This document shows positions 1 to 6,473 of a stretch of 12,600 nt of DNA, piece after piece. Both the position numbers and the translations under genes were made by a program. The DNA lies in NCBI GenBank assembly GCA_018896315.1, contig JAHIMV010000043.1:1-12600 (forward strand), given 5' to 3'. The notes under the pieces are model-generated. The model was not told the DNA's origin. It saw only the letters and a program-made list of their open reading frames with translations, and made no database searches. Positions within the stretch are counted from its first letter, which is position 1. Each line of letters opens with the position of its first letter. Origin of the DNA: Patescibacteria group bacterium (lineage in GTDB: Bacteria > Patescibacteriota > Patescibacteriia > UBA2591 > UBA6264).

Positions 1-1032
1 AGCTCTTTGTGGTTTGTTAAATACTAATTTTATTTTAGTTTTTGAAATAGGAGTCAAGGTGGCCCTGCTTAATTCTTGGCGATAACGGATTTTTGCCTGA
101 ACCTGTATTTTTTTTTGAGGAGGCGTCCCAGAAGTAAAATGGCAATGGGAAACAAATACTTGTTTTTGGCAAAGTTTTTTTTCATCCTTTGTTACTATTA
201 AAATATTTTTTCTCTTGTCTATTTTTAAAACAAAATAGGGTCCACCAGGCAAATTAATTCCTTTTCTTTGACCAATAGTATAAAAATGAAGTCCCTGGTG
301 TTTGCCTAAAATGTTTCCCTTTTTATCTTTAATCAAACCTGTCTTTGTTCCTATTTCTTTTTCTAAAAAACACTTCATTGACTTGCCAGCGACAAAACAA
401 AAATCCTGGCTTTCTTTTTGTTTAAGAAAAACATCAAACTTATATTTTTTAGCTATTTTATAAATCTCTGGTTTAGTATAATCTCCCAAGGGAAAAACAA
501 TATTTTTAAGCCATTTTTGAGGCAGAAATGACAAAGAATAGGTTTGGTCTTTTTCCTTGTCCTTGGCTCTTAATAATTGATATTTTGGAATTTGTGATTT
601 GGAGTTTGGAATTTCCCGCCGAAGGCGGGCATAATGTCCTGTGGCCACATATTGAATATTATGTTCTTTGGCCCATTTAAAAAGTTTTTCAAATTTAAGG
701 TAACGATTACAAACAATGCAGGGATTGGGCGTTTTTTTATTTTTTAACTCTTTAATAAAATAATCAATTACTTGTTTTTTAAATTCTGCTGATACATCAA
801 AAATATAATGAGGAACTTTTAATTTTTGACAAACATCTCTGGCGATTTTAAAAGATTGAGTACTGCAACAGACGTTTTCTCTTAAAAGATTCTTTTTATC
901 TTGCCAAACCGCATATTTTAAAGAAACTCCTATTGGCTGCCATCCTTGTTTTTTAAGCAAAACCAAAGCCATAGACGAATCAATGCCCCCAGACATACCA
1001 ACAACAATTTGTTTTTGTTTGGACTCAGACAT
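1..1032 (-). CDS. mnmA: tRNA-specific 2-thiouridylase MnmA, 3' end cut by the window edge
   Basis: The family adds sulfur to the wobble uridine (s2U34) of Lys, Glu and Gln tRNAs in the cytoplasm, activating the uridine with ATP. The reading frame is open from an ATG at 1032 to the first base of the window, giving 344 residues; the family is usually about 360, so only the extreme C-terminus is missing. Visible motifs are the PP-loop SGGIDSS (residues 14-20), TPNPCIVCNR with Cys105, HYAR near residue 133, and SQDFCF with the second catalytic Cys212. The usual PP-loop Val is Ile here. The start lies 9 bp after the stop of the upstream TauE-like gene, so it is probably co-transcribed with the copper operon although it is functionally unrelated. 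No SD precedes it. An unusual Ile/Pro/Asn/Ser/Lys-rich stretch at residues 137-150 is listed separately. Identification is firm. Confidence 0.93.
   Translation of the reverse strand, partial: MSESKQKQIVVGMSGGIDSSMALVLLKKQGWQPIGVSLKYAVWQDKKNLLRENVCCSTQSFKIARDVCQKLKVPHYIFDVSAEFKKQVIDYFIKELKNKKTPNPCIVCNRYLKFEKLFKWAKEHNIQYVATGHYARLRREIPNSKSQIPKYQLLRAKDKEKDQTYSLSFLPQKWLKNIVFPLGDYTKPEIYKIAKKYKFDVFLKQKESQDFCFVAGKSMKCFLEKEIGTKTGLIKDKKGNILGKHQGLHFYTIGQRKGINLPGGPYFVLKIDKRKNILIVTKDEKKLCQKQVFVSHCHFTSGTPPQKKIQVQAKIRYRQELSRATLTPISKTKIKLVFNKPQRA
585..629. repeat. GC palindrome plus A/T repeat tract inside mnmA
   Basis: A perfect 6-bp stem with a 3-nt loop (cccgcc-gaa-ggcggg, 615-629) is followed by a near-repetitive tract of ttggaattt/gtgatttgg type (585-614). 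Both are read in frame by mnmA and encode residues 136-150, between the conserved HYAR and YQLLR segments. Many homologues have a shorter loop here. The composition differs sharply from the surrounding coding sequence. The palindrome is seen directly. That it is an inserted repeat is inferred. Confidence 0.55.
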
Positions 1033-1041
1033 ATCTATAAA

Positions 1042-2532
1042 TTATTGAGATCCCCTGATACGACTACACCCGCAAGTAGGTACTCCACAGGTGCCGCCAC
1101 AAGTTCCTCCGTCGCCACAAGTTCCTCCTTGTGGTAAATCAATAAACTCTTTATATAAATCCTGCGAAGTTGGCTGTTGTCCTTTTTCTGTGACAACAAA
1201 TTTTCCCCAAACCATTTGCATCCAACAGCTAAACTTAAGATCTCCTAACCGCTTGGGAATAAATTCAATAATGTTTTCACCATACTCCAAGGGTTTTTTA
1301 ATATTATACTCAGGCATTATAATTTCATCTGTACAGCCAGACATTTGTTTAACGTTAATAATCCATCGTACAGGAATATCTTTTTTAACAAAAAGAACAT
1401 TGGGAGAATATCCTCGATAAGTTAGGTCCATATTTACTACTTGATATTCTTCAACATCACCGCTAACTAAATATTCTGTTTGGCTTGTTGCCTCACGAGG
1501 AACAAAATTTCTAAATCCATAACCGAAATTTATCAGGCCTCTGTTAAGCATAAACAAACCTAAAACCATCACCACTATACCAGAAAATTTCATTACTTGT
1601 TTAATTCTTTCTTGGCTTATTAAAGAAATAAAACTACCAAAACCAAACATCAAAGGAACTGTACCCAGGGCATAAACACCCATTGATAAAGCTCCTTGAG
1701 TAATGCTACCTGAAGCAAGAGCATACAACTGCATTGCCTGTAAAGGTCCGCAAGGCATAAAACCATTTAGTAAACCAATAATAAATGGTCCTTTTGGTTT
1801 GCGAGTATGGCGTTGATTATAAAGAAACTTAGCAATAAAAAATGGTGTTTTTAATTTAACTTTCTCCAGCCATTTAAAATTAGTTAATAGAGATAAACCC
1901 ATTAAAACCATAAACCCACCAGCTACCAAGACAACCGTACCTGTAAATGTCGGGTTAATAGCGAAAAATGAGCCAACTCCTCCTAAAATCCCACCAACCA
2001 CTGTATAAGAAACCATTCTCCCTAAATTATATTGTAGATGAGGCCATGAAATATTAGTTTTTTCTTTTTCTTTGGCGTGATGGCGAGCAGTATAAGTTAT
2101 AACCAAACCGCCGCACATTCCTATGCAATGAAAACTGACTAAAACACCGATTAGAAAAATTAACCAATAACTTATATTTTGTTCGTTTAATTTTGAAAGA
2201 ACTTCTAAAAGGCCTAAATGTCTAACAAGAAAATAACCAACAACAAAAATTACTAACAAAATTCCAGCAATAATAAATTTTTTGGAAGATTGTTTTACTT
2301 TTTTCTTCTTTTTTGTTGATGAATCTTTAACCTGATAATTTAATTTTTCAATAGTCTTAAAAATTTTATTTTGAGAAACCTTTTCATCATCAAACGTTAT
2401 CTGGCACTCCCCAGTCTGATGATCAACATCCACATCTTTAACTCCAGGTAAAACGTCTACTTCTGTTTCAATTAAAATTTTACAACTTTTACAATGAATG
2501 CCTTTAATTTGAATCTTTATTTTCTTGAGCAT
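1042..2532 (-). CDS. HMA - TauE/SafE (UreH-like) - cupredoxin-like membrane protein, likely copper handling
   Basis: The 496-residue protein combines several metal modules. An N-terminal heavy-metal-associated domain (about 1-70) carries the CxxC motif GIHCKSC (Cys14, Cys17). A Lys-rich linker and one membrane helix (about 85-105) follow. The multi-helix TauE/SafE or DsbD-like core (about 121-335) contains SFHCIGMCGG (Cys136, Cys140) and GFMPCGP (Cys261). The segment at about 350-447 looks like a cupredoxin fold, with Cys400 and SCWMQM (Cys436, Met438, Met440) as candidate ligands. The tail (471-489) has five cysteines in repeated GGTCG units. The gene starts 2 bp after csoR, which supports a copper-export or copper-delivery role. 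Proteins annotated as sulfite exporter TauE/SafE with HMA modules are often found beside copper regulators. No SD is visible. The substrate is inferred from context. Confidence 0.85.
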   Translation of the reverse strand: MLKKIKIQIKGIHCKSCKILIETEVDVLPGVKDVDVDHQTGECQITFDDEKVSQNKIFKTIEKLNYQVKDSSTKKKKKVKQSSKKFIIAGILLVIFVVGYFLVRHLGLLEVLSKLNEQNISYWLIFLIGVLVSFHCIGMCGGLVITYTARHHAKEKEKTNISWPHLQYNLGRMVSYTVVGGILGGVGSFFAINPTFTGTVVLVAGGFMVLMGLSLLTNFKWLEKVKLKTPFFIAKFLYNQRHTRKPKGPFIIGLLNGFMPCGPLQAMQLYALASGSITQGALSMGVYALGTVPLMFGFGSFISLISQERIKQVMKFSGIVVMVLGLFMLNRGLINFGYGFRNFVPREATSQTEYLVSGDVEEYQVVNMDLTYRGYSPNVLFVKKDIPVRWIINVKQMSGCTDEIIMPEYNIKKPLEYGENIIEFIPKRLGDLKFSCWMQMVWGKFVVTEKGQQPTSQDLYKEFIDLPQGGTCGDGGTCGGTCGVPTCGCSRIRGSQ

Positions 2533-2534
2533 AA

Positions 2535-2807
2535 TTATTTGTTGGCTAATTTAGTAACCTTTAAAATTTCCTTTATCATCTCTTCCTTTCTTTTTTCATT
2601 TTTTGTTCCCATTGCTTTTTTAAAGCAAGTATTTAAGTGTCCTTCCATTAACATTTGGTGCGCTGATTTTAAAAGTCCGATTACCGCCAAATTTTGCTGC
2701 ATTACGTCAATACAATACTTATTCTCTTCAGTCATTTTAATAATCTTGGAGAGGAGACCTTGCGCTTTCTTAAAATTAATAAGAGTTTTTTGTTTTTGAA
2801 TAGTCAT
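2535..2807 (-). CDS. csoR: CsoR-type copper-sensing transcriptional repressor
   Basis: This 90-residue, all-helical protein matches the CsoR/RcnR family (DUF156) in length and pattern. The Cu(I) ligand triad is intact: Cys32 in YCIDVMQQ, His57 in EGHLNTC, and Cys61. Its spacing of 25 and 4 residues equals that of characterised CsoR (Cys36, His61, Cys65 in Mycobacterium tuberculosis). The known family mechanism is repression of its own operon until Cu(I) binding releases the DNA. The gene is first in the operon, 2 bp before the HMA-TauE gene, and a perfect inverted repeat overlapping a promoter lies just upstream. The Cys-His-Cys set favours copper over the nickel/cobalt sensor RcnR or the persulfide sensor CstR. 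There is no SD before the ATG. Confidence 0.9.
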   Translation of the reverse strand: MTIQKQKTLINFKKAQGLLSKIIKMTEENKYCIDVMQQNLAVIGLLKSAHQMLMEGHLNTCFKKAMGTKNEKRKEEMIKEILKVTKLANK

Positions 2808-2827
2808 ATTTTTAAAATAAATAAATT

Positions 2828-2860
2828 ATATATACCCCGACCAGAGGTATGGGTATATAT
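2828..2860. promoter_or_regulatory. Probable CsoR operator
   Basis: Perfect 10-bp arms atatataccc (2828-2837) and gggtatatat (2851-2860) are separated by 13 bp. CsoR operators are typically pseudo-palindromes of TACCC/GGGTA type. The right arm overlaps the proposed -10 box, as expected for a repressor that blocks polymerase. The site lies 21 bp upstream of the csoR start codon. Symmetry and position are seen directly; CsoR binding is inferred. Confidence 0.65.
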
Positions 2861-2884
2861 TAACAAATAAACAAATTTAGTCAA
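2857..2884 (-). promoter_or_regulatory. Predicted promoter of the csoR operon
   Basis: Reading the minus strand, TTGACT (2884-2879) is followed after 16 bp by TAATAT (2862-2857), a fair sigma-70-type pair. The -10 lies on the operator arm. Transcription from about 2850 would give an A/T-rich leader of about 40 nt with no SD. Confidence 0.5.
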
Positions 2885-2924
2885 TAAAGTTATCCCCAAT
2901 TCAATAAAATTTATTTTTGATTTT

Positions 2925-2964
2925 ATTTAAAAAAAGAAGGGCATCTTTATTTAAAGATGCCCTT
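2925..2964 (-). terminator. Rho-independent terminator of the membrane-protein gene
   Basis: A 12-bp perfect stem (aagggcatcttt at 2937-2948, aaagatgccctt at 2953-2964) has a 4-nt loop. On the minus strand it is followed by an uninterrupted run of seven T. It starts directly after the TGA of the membrane-protein gene and separates that gene from the csoR promoter. Confidence 0.85.
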
Positions 2965-3435
2965 TCAAAATACAAAATAGACCAGCCATGTCACCAACGC
3001 CATTCTTAAGGTATTGGCAATCATTAAAAAAGGCAAAGCTTTTTTAATCCTAGCTATCCTGGCAGCAACAATTGCCACATCCTCCATAAATGGAGTAAAT
3101 GGCATAAAAATGATTAAATAAATAACCATTTTGTTGTGCTTTAAAAGCCAAGCTAAAAATCTTTTCTTCCCATTTTTCATTGATTGGTTTAACCTAGTTA
3201 TCCAATTTTGCTCAGCAATCATTTCATTTAAATGCAAATGTCTCTTCCCAAGCTTTAGGACCAACCAATCAGCCAAACTGGTTGAAGTAAAAATCAAAAC
3301 CACTTTAAGATTTGTCCAGATTGCTGTAATTAAAAAAGCTGTTAATGGAGTTAATTCAATGTGATGAAACTGCATAATAGCAAATTCTGAACGAACAACC
3401 AGTAAAATGCCAGAAAAAATCTGCTGCCAAACCAC
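2965..3435 (-). CDS. Small polytopic inner-membrane protein of unknown function
   Basis: The 156-residue product has about four hydrophobic segments (roughly 4-24, 33-60, 102-118 and 133-155). A basic, hydrophilic loop (61-101) lies in the middle. The C-terminal half, with MPFTPFMEDVAIVAARIARI followed by a final helix, faintly recalls small VTT/DedA-like or small multidrug-export membrane proteins, but I see no decisive motif. The start is GTG at 3435, chosen because a near-perfect SD (AAAGGAGGT) lies about 6 nt upstream. The gene has its own consensus promoter and its own terminator, so it is a single-gene unit. Its strong initiation signals contrast with the SD-less csoR, tauE and pil genes. 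The CDS is secure; the family is not. Confidence 0.75.
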   Translation of the reverse strand: MVWQQIFSGILLVVRSEFAIMQFHHIELTPLTAFLITAIWTNLKVVLIFTSTSLADWLVLKLGKRHLHLNEMIAEQNWITRLNQSMKNGKKRFLAWLLKHNKMVIYLIIFMPFTPFMEDVAIVAARIARIKKALPFLMIANTLRMALVTWLVYFVF

Positions 3436-3439
3436 GTTT

Positions 3440-3448
3440 ACCTCCTTT
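3440..3448 (-). promoter_or_regulatory. Strong ribosome binding site that fixes a GTG start
   Basis: AAAGGAGGT on the minus strand, with GGAGG ending 6 nt before the GTG at 3435. It decides the start of the small membrane protein. Confidence 0.8.
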
Positions 3449-3488
3449 CTATTTTTTTTTTATTTTAATAGTTTAAAGAACCAATATT

Positions 3489-3516
3489 ATTATATTAAAT
3501 TTTCTAAAAATGTCAA
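3489..3516 (-). promoter_or_regulatory. Consensus sigma-70-type promoter for the membrane-protein gene
   Basis: On the minus strand TTGACA (3516-3511) and TATAAT (3494-3489) are both exact consensus hexamers, 16 bp apart. Initiation near 3480 would give a leader of about 45 nt carrying the strong SD. Confidence 0.75.
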
Positions 3517-3531
3517 TATAAAATTTTTCAT

Positions 3532-3630
3532 AAAATTTTTCAATTATTTCCTCTCTTTACAATTTTTTGCATTTTCTATACAATGAAGAAGAATTTGTTA
3601 AAAAGTCGATTTTAAAAACAACTTTTAATG
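3532..3630 (+). repeat. Left copy of ~100-bp inverted repeat upstream of the DUF2000 gene
   Basis: This 99-nt sequence recurs, reverse-complemented, at 7510-7614. The first 28 nt (3532-3559) are identical. A 3-nt insertion (caa, 3560-3562) follows. The next 48 nt (3563-3610) differ at one position only (A in this copy, G in the other). A variable A-rich stretch follows, then a shared cttttaatg end. A further tgtcaa match lies outside it (3511-3516), offset by a 15-nt A/T duplication. It sits 150 bp before the DUF2000 start. It could be a shared leader or promoter, or the terminal repeat of a mobile cassette. This copy contains TTTACA and TACAAT 17 bp apart, a possible promoter, but the other copy does not keep that -35. 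Confidence 0.9.
3583..3615 (+). CDS. Possible 10-codon micro-ORF (MKKNLLKSRF)
   Basis: An ATG-initiated ORF of 10 codons ending in TAA lies within the left repeat copy. The other copy has the matching ORF of 9 codons with a GTG start. The single substitution in the conserved 48-nt block is exactly this A/G start position. A short basic leader peptide is conceivable. No SD precedes it, and an ORF this short can arise by chance, so translation is unproven. Confidence 0.22.
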   Translation: MKKNLLKSRF

Positions 3631-3688
3631 AAACACTATTTTTAGAAAATAGATAATCTGTCTAAAAGAACCAGTGAGAGTATCTTTC

Positions 3689-3716
3689 TTGACAAAAAAT
3701 TGGGATATACTAAATT
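3689..3716 (+). promoter_or_regulatory. Predicted promoter of the DUF2000 gene
   Basis: An exact TTGACA (3689-3694) is followed 16 bp later by TAAATT (3711-3716). A better-looking TATACT (3706-3711) lies too close to this -35. The start codon is about 60 bp downstream. Confidence 0.45.
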
Positions 3717-3779
3717 ATTGTTAATCCCTTTAACTTAATTACTGGTTTTTTGAAAATAAAAAAAAGGAGGAGAAATCCC

Positions 3780-4205
3780 ATGCAAAAATATCCACACAAA
3801 TTAGTTGCTGTATTAAATGAGAAAATAGGAGTAGGCGTCGCCATGAATGCATTAGCTCACATGGCGGTTGGTTTAGGTACAAGTTTCGAGAATAATAAAG
3901 ATGTGCTCAGGCTAATTGATTATACTGATGCAGATGGCAACAGTCATGCAAATATTTCTGAATTGCCATTCATCGTTCTCAAAACAAAAGACCCCGATCA
4001 GTTAAGAGAGTTAAGAAAAGAGCTTATCAAAAGGAATGTTCGCTTTGTTGATTTCCCAGATTTTATATCATCTATTGGGACATTTGAGAGTCCTGAAAAA
4101 AGCAAACAGTTTAAAGAGGAGAATATCGAATATTATGGAATTGTTATGTTTGGTGATTGGGATACTGTCACAGAATTGACAAGAAAGTTCTCTCTTTGGA
4201 GGTAA
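3780..4205 (+). CDS. DUF2000 family protein (Pth2-like fold)
   Basis: The 141-residue protein matches DUF2000 along its full length. It has an N-terminal beta strand and helix with VGVAMNALAHMAVGLG (18-33), DADGNSHANIS (50-60), FIVLKTKD (64-71), RFVDF (88-92) and the C-terminal YYGIVMFGDWDTVTEL plus FSLWR. The family is structurally related to peptidyl-tRNA hydrolase II; its function is not established. I chose ATG 3780 because AAGGAGG at 3764-3770 lies 9 nt upstream. A longer in-frame TTG start at 3750 would translate the SD as Lys/Arg codons. It is the only plus-strand gene in the window and converges on the radical SAM-FkbM operon, with which it shares an upstream repeat and a terminator. 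That arrangement suggests a joint unit, but the link is inferred. Confidence 0.85.
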   Translation: MQKYPHKLVAVLNEKIGVGVAMNALAHMAVGLGTSFENNKDVLRLIDYTDADGNSHANISELPFIVLKTKDPDQLRELRKELIKRNVRFVDFPDFISSIGTFESPEKSKQFKEENIEYYGIVMFGDWDTVTELTRKFSLWR

Positions 4206-4230
4206 GCAAGATTGTAAGTTGTCGCCAAAT

Positions 4231-4265
4231 AATCCCCCAGTTAATTATACTCGGGGGATTTTTTT
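4231..4265 (+). terminator. Terminator shared by the convergent DUF2000 and FkbM genes
   Basis: Arms aatccccc (4231-4238) and gggggatt (4253-4260) form an 8-bp stem with a 14-nt loop, followed by five T on the plus strand. It lies 25 bp after the DUF2000 stop. The FkbM stop codon (4241-4243) falls in its loop, so the same hairpin may also stop the opposing transcript, though the T run on that side is poor. Confidence 0.8.
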
Positions 4266-5323
4266 AATGTCTTAAAAGTCTCGCAAAGCAAAACTTCATT
4301 TTCAATAAAATAGATGATAGGCCTACCTTTTTTCACAATAAAATTATGTTTTACAATATCAAAAAAAGCATCAACGCGCGAATCTTGTTCAATATCGCCA
4401 GAATAGTGTAATTCACCAACAATCCAATCGGCATTTTCAATAATGGTTGGGTATTGACTTAAAAATCTTTCAGTGCCCTCGATATCAATTTTTAGACCAT
4501 ACCCCTTACCGCTTATAATCCTATCAAAAGGAAGTGTAGAAACTTGTCTGGATTGTGGTTGTTTCGTATGCGTCGATGGAAGCGCATGAGATTGATCGCT
4601 AAAGAATAAAGTTGTTTGCCCTTCAGTGTCACCTACCGCTGCACGGATTATTTTTGCATTTATATTATTGCTATGTAAATTTCGTTCAAGTATCCGAAGA
4701 TTTTCTTCCATTGGCTCTATACATACAAGTTCTGCGGACGAATTAAGTAAATGGAAATATACTGCTGAAAAACCAATATTAGCACCGAGATCATAAATAC
4801 ATTTAACAGGATTTTCAAAATAATAAACTTCTTCTGCAAATATTTCCCATAATAAACCAAGCGATACAAGATCGGCAGGATAGACAATGTTAATAATTTG
4901 ATCATGTATGCAAAGCTGGATTTCTCTTATTTTATTAATATTAATAGGATTGCTATTAATTGAAATCCCGCGCAAACGATGGATAAGAGCTTTTATATAA
5001 TCTCTTATCAATATTAAGCGACTGCGGAAGTCAAGAGTAATTGCATTATATTTATGTAATATCTTCTTAAAACTATATTCATTTGCTATCTCTTTAGCGT
5101 ATTTACGAAGTCTTCTAAGGTCAAGGCCAGTTACCTCGGCTACGAGTGGAGTAAAATCCAAAATCCTGTTACCACATGCTAATCCTCTCGGTAATGTTCC
5201 TGAACGCATTTCTAATACTGGTCCTGGAATCCCTGCCGCACAGCGATATCTATCTTCTATTGAAAGTCTATTAAGAAGGCGGTTGAGTGTCGATTTCCAA
5301 TCTTGTGATGAATTATTATTCAT
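4241..5323 (-). CDS. FkbM-family SAM-dependent methyltransferase with long N-terminal extension
   Basis: FkbM-type enzymes transfer a methyl group from S-adenosylmethionine, usually to hydroxyl oxygens of polyketides, sugars or related small molecules. The catalytic domain fills about residues 138-345. It shows motif I IYDLGANIGFSAVYF (176-190), VCIEP at the end of strand 2 (200-204), RAAVGD (227-232) and the typical LKIDIEGTE (277-285). Residues 1-137 precede the usual domain. They include a CAAGIPGPVLEMRSG-like stretch and a basic helical region, and I do not recognise them. The start overlaps the stop of the upstream radical SAM gene by 4 bp (ATGA), a strong sign of translational coupling. 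It is the last gene of the operon. No secretion signal is visible, so it is probably cytoplasmic. The substrate is unknown. Confidence 0.85.
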   Translation of the reverse strand: MNNNSSQDWKSTLNRLLNRLSIEDRYRCAAGIPGPVLEMRSGTLPRGLACGNRILDFTPLVAEVTGLDLRRLRKYAKEIANEYSFKKILHKYNAITLDFRSRLILIRDYIKALIHRLRGISINSNPININKIREIQLCIHDQIINIVYPADLVSLGLLWEIFAEEVYYFENPVKCIYDLGANIGFSAVYFHLLNSSAELVCIEPMEENLRILERNLHSNNINAKIIRAAVGDTEGQTTLFFSDQSHALPSTHTKQPQSRQVSTLPFDRIISGKGYGLKIDIEGTERFLSQYPTIIENADWIVGELHYSGDIEQDSRVDAFFDIVKHNFIVKKGRPIIYFIENEVLLCETFKTLKKSPEYN

Positions 5324-6435
5324 TTCTCGGAAGAAAATTTTTGCTGATTATCTATCAACAAGGTACAATGGGGATCACATGCGAAAATAGATTTATTACA
5401 AACCAATGCTTTTGAACGGCAACCACCAAGACATAATCGAAAAAATTTACAAGAAGCACATGGTTCTTCAATATTATTCTCAAGAGCTCGCGCCATAGAG
5501 AATGGTGGCTCCTGAATAATTTCAGCAAGGGTTTTATTGGCTAGATTCGCCACAGATGGCATCTCTGGGCACAAAGCAACACTGCGATCCACCTTTATAG
5601 CCGCTCCAGCCAGAAAAATTCCGCACGAATGAGCAGGAGTCGAACTGTATGATATAGACCATTTAATGTTAAACTCTTTTTCGTCTATCTCTTTTAAAGT
5701 CTGCTTAAGCCAACGGGCTTGATTACAATTCAGTGCAATATTTGATGTGGCTTTCCCAATTTTTGTAGCTAATTCAACATTGGGAAAAAAATTGTTTTTC
5801 CGAGCAAATCGCCAAATTTTAGGTATTTCAAGGATATTAATTTTTGTAGCGCAAGGACCAATACCAAGCCTTGTATAACGTCCATTTAGTTTTCCAAAAC
5901 CAACTTCTAAAAGAGCATCTAAACTGAAACGAATTTTTTTATAAGTACCTTGCCCGCTAAGCTTATCCTGAATTTCTTTTTTTCCATCTAATTTAATCAT
6001 TATCGATGTTCCAAGGTCAAATAGACGCTGTGCAACGCTCAAATTTATTAACGTGCCATTTGTAAAGATAACTGGTATCACCTTTTTGCGGCTAACATAT
6101 TCAATAAACGGCCAAAAATGCTTATATAAGAGAGGTTCTCCTCCTCCAAGGTAAACTATAGAACGTAATCCCAAATTGATCCCTTGGTCAATAACATTAC
6201 AGGCATCTTCAAGCGGCATTTCCTTTTGCTTTCCCCGTCGTAAATAAGAATAACAATATATGCATTTCAAGTTGCAACTATCGTTAGTGTCCATCCGCAA
6301 ACAAAGAATCTGACCTGCATCACGGGCTGCATAAATTTCCTGTAATGAATAGCTATAACCTTTCAGAAGCACGCAAGCGTCTCCTCCTGGATAATCCTTT
6401 TTATTGGTTCGTAATTGTTTTATTTGACCTTTCAT
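5320..6435 (-). CDS. Radical SAM/SPASM-domain protein (second enzyme of the operon)
   Basis: The 371-residue protein has the cluster motif CNLKCIYC (Cys54, Cys58, Cys61), the SAM-binding GGGEP (97-101), and a long C-terminal SPASM-type region. The latter has Cys271, Cys289 (ALCPEMPS), Cys326, Cys329, Cys335, Cys339, Cys346, Cys353 and Cys357, enough for one or two auxiliary iron-sulfur clusters. SPASM enzymes commonly modify peptides or proteins, for example by forming thioether or C-C crosslinks; others serve as maturases. An N-terminal KGYSYSLQEIY segment before the first cysteine resembles the equivalent part of the upstream radical SAM protein, so the two look distantly paralogous. It lies 38 bp after that gene and overlaps the FkbM start by 4 bp. 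The SD is weak. The substrate is unknown. Confidence 0.9.
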   Translation of the reverse strand: MKGQIKQLRTNKKDYPGGDACVLLKGYSYSLQEIYAARDAGQILCLRMDTNDSCNLKCIYCYSYLRRGKQKEMPLEDACNVIDQGINLGLRSIVYLGGGEPLLYKHFWPFIEYVSRKKVIPVIFTNGTLINLSVAQRLFDLGTSIMIKLDGKKEIQDKLSGQGTYKKIRFSLDALLEVGFGKLNGRYTRLGIGPCATKINILEIPKIWRFARKNNFFPNVELATKIGKATSNIALNCNQARWLKQTLKEIDEKEFNIKWSISYSSTPAHSCGIFLAGAAIKVDRSVALCPEMPSVANLANKTLAEIIQEPPFSMARALENNIEEPCASCKFFRLCLGGCRSKALVCNKSIFACDPHCTLLIDNQQKFSSEK

Positions 6436-6473
6436 TTTCTTTTTTGATATTTTATTCCCGAGAGATATTTTAT

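Larger units (their letters stand above)
3436..3779. other. 344-bp divergent intergenic region
   Basis: This stretch separates the leftward membrane-protein gene from the rightward DUF2000 gene. From left to right it holds the membrane-protein SD and promoter, an A/T-rich junction with a duplicated aaaatttttca, the left copy of the long inverted repeat with a possible micro-ORF, and the DUF2000 promoter and SD. No longer ORF with a credible start was found in it. Confidence 0.7.

Noticed and set aside
1091..1420. Plus-strand 109-residue ORF opposite the TauE-like gene
   Set aside because: It is an antisense shadow with no SD, family resemblance or independent signal. The same applies to the other plus-strand ORFs over minus-strand genes.
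3750..3779. TTG-initiated N-terminal extension of the DUF2000 protein
   Set aside because: It would translate the SD itself (as KRRRNP). The ATG at 3780 has ideal spacing and matches the family N-terminus.
3560..3779. T-box or other known riboswitch before the DUF2000 gene
   Set aside because: I found no T-box consensus (AGGGTGG-type) or other recognised aptamer core. A strong promoter and SD explain most of the region.
4717..4905. 62-residue minus-strand ORF inside the FkbM gene
   Set aside because: It is an alternative frame within a clear coding region and has no initiation signal.
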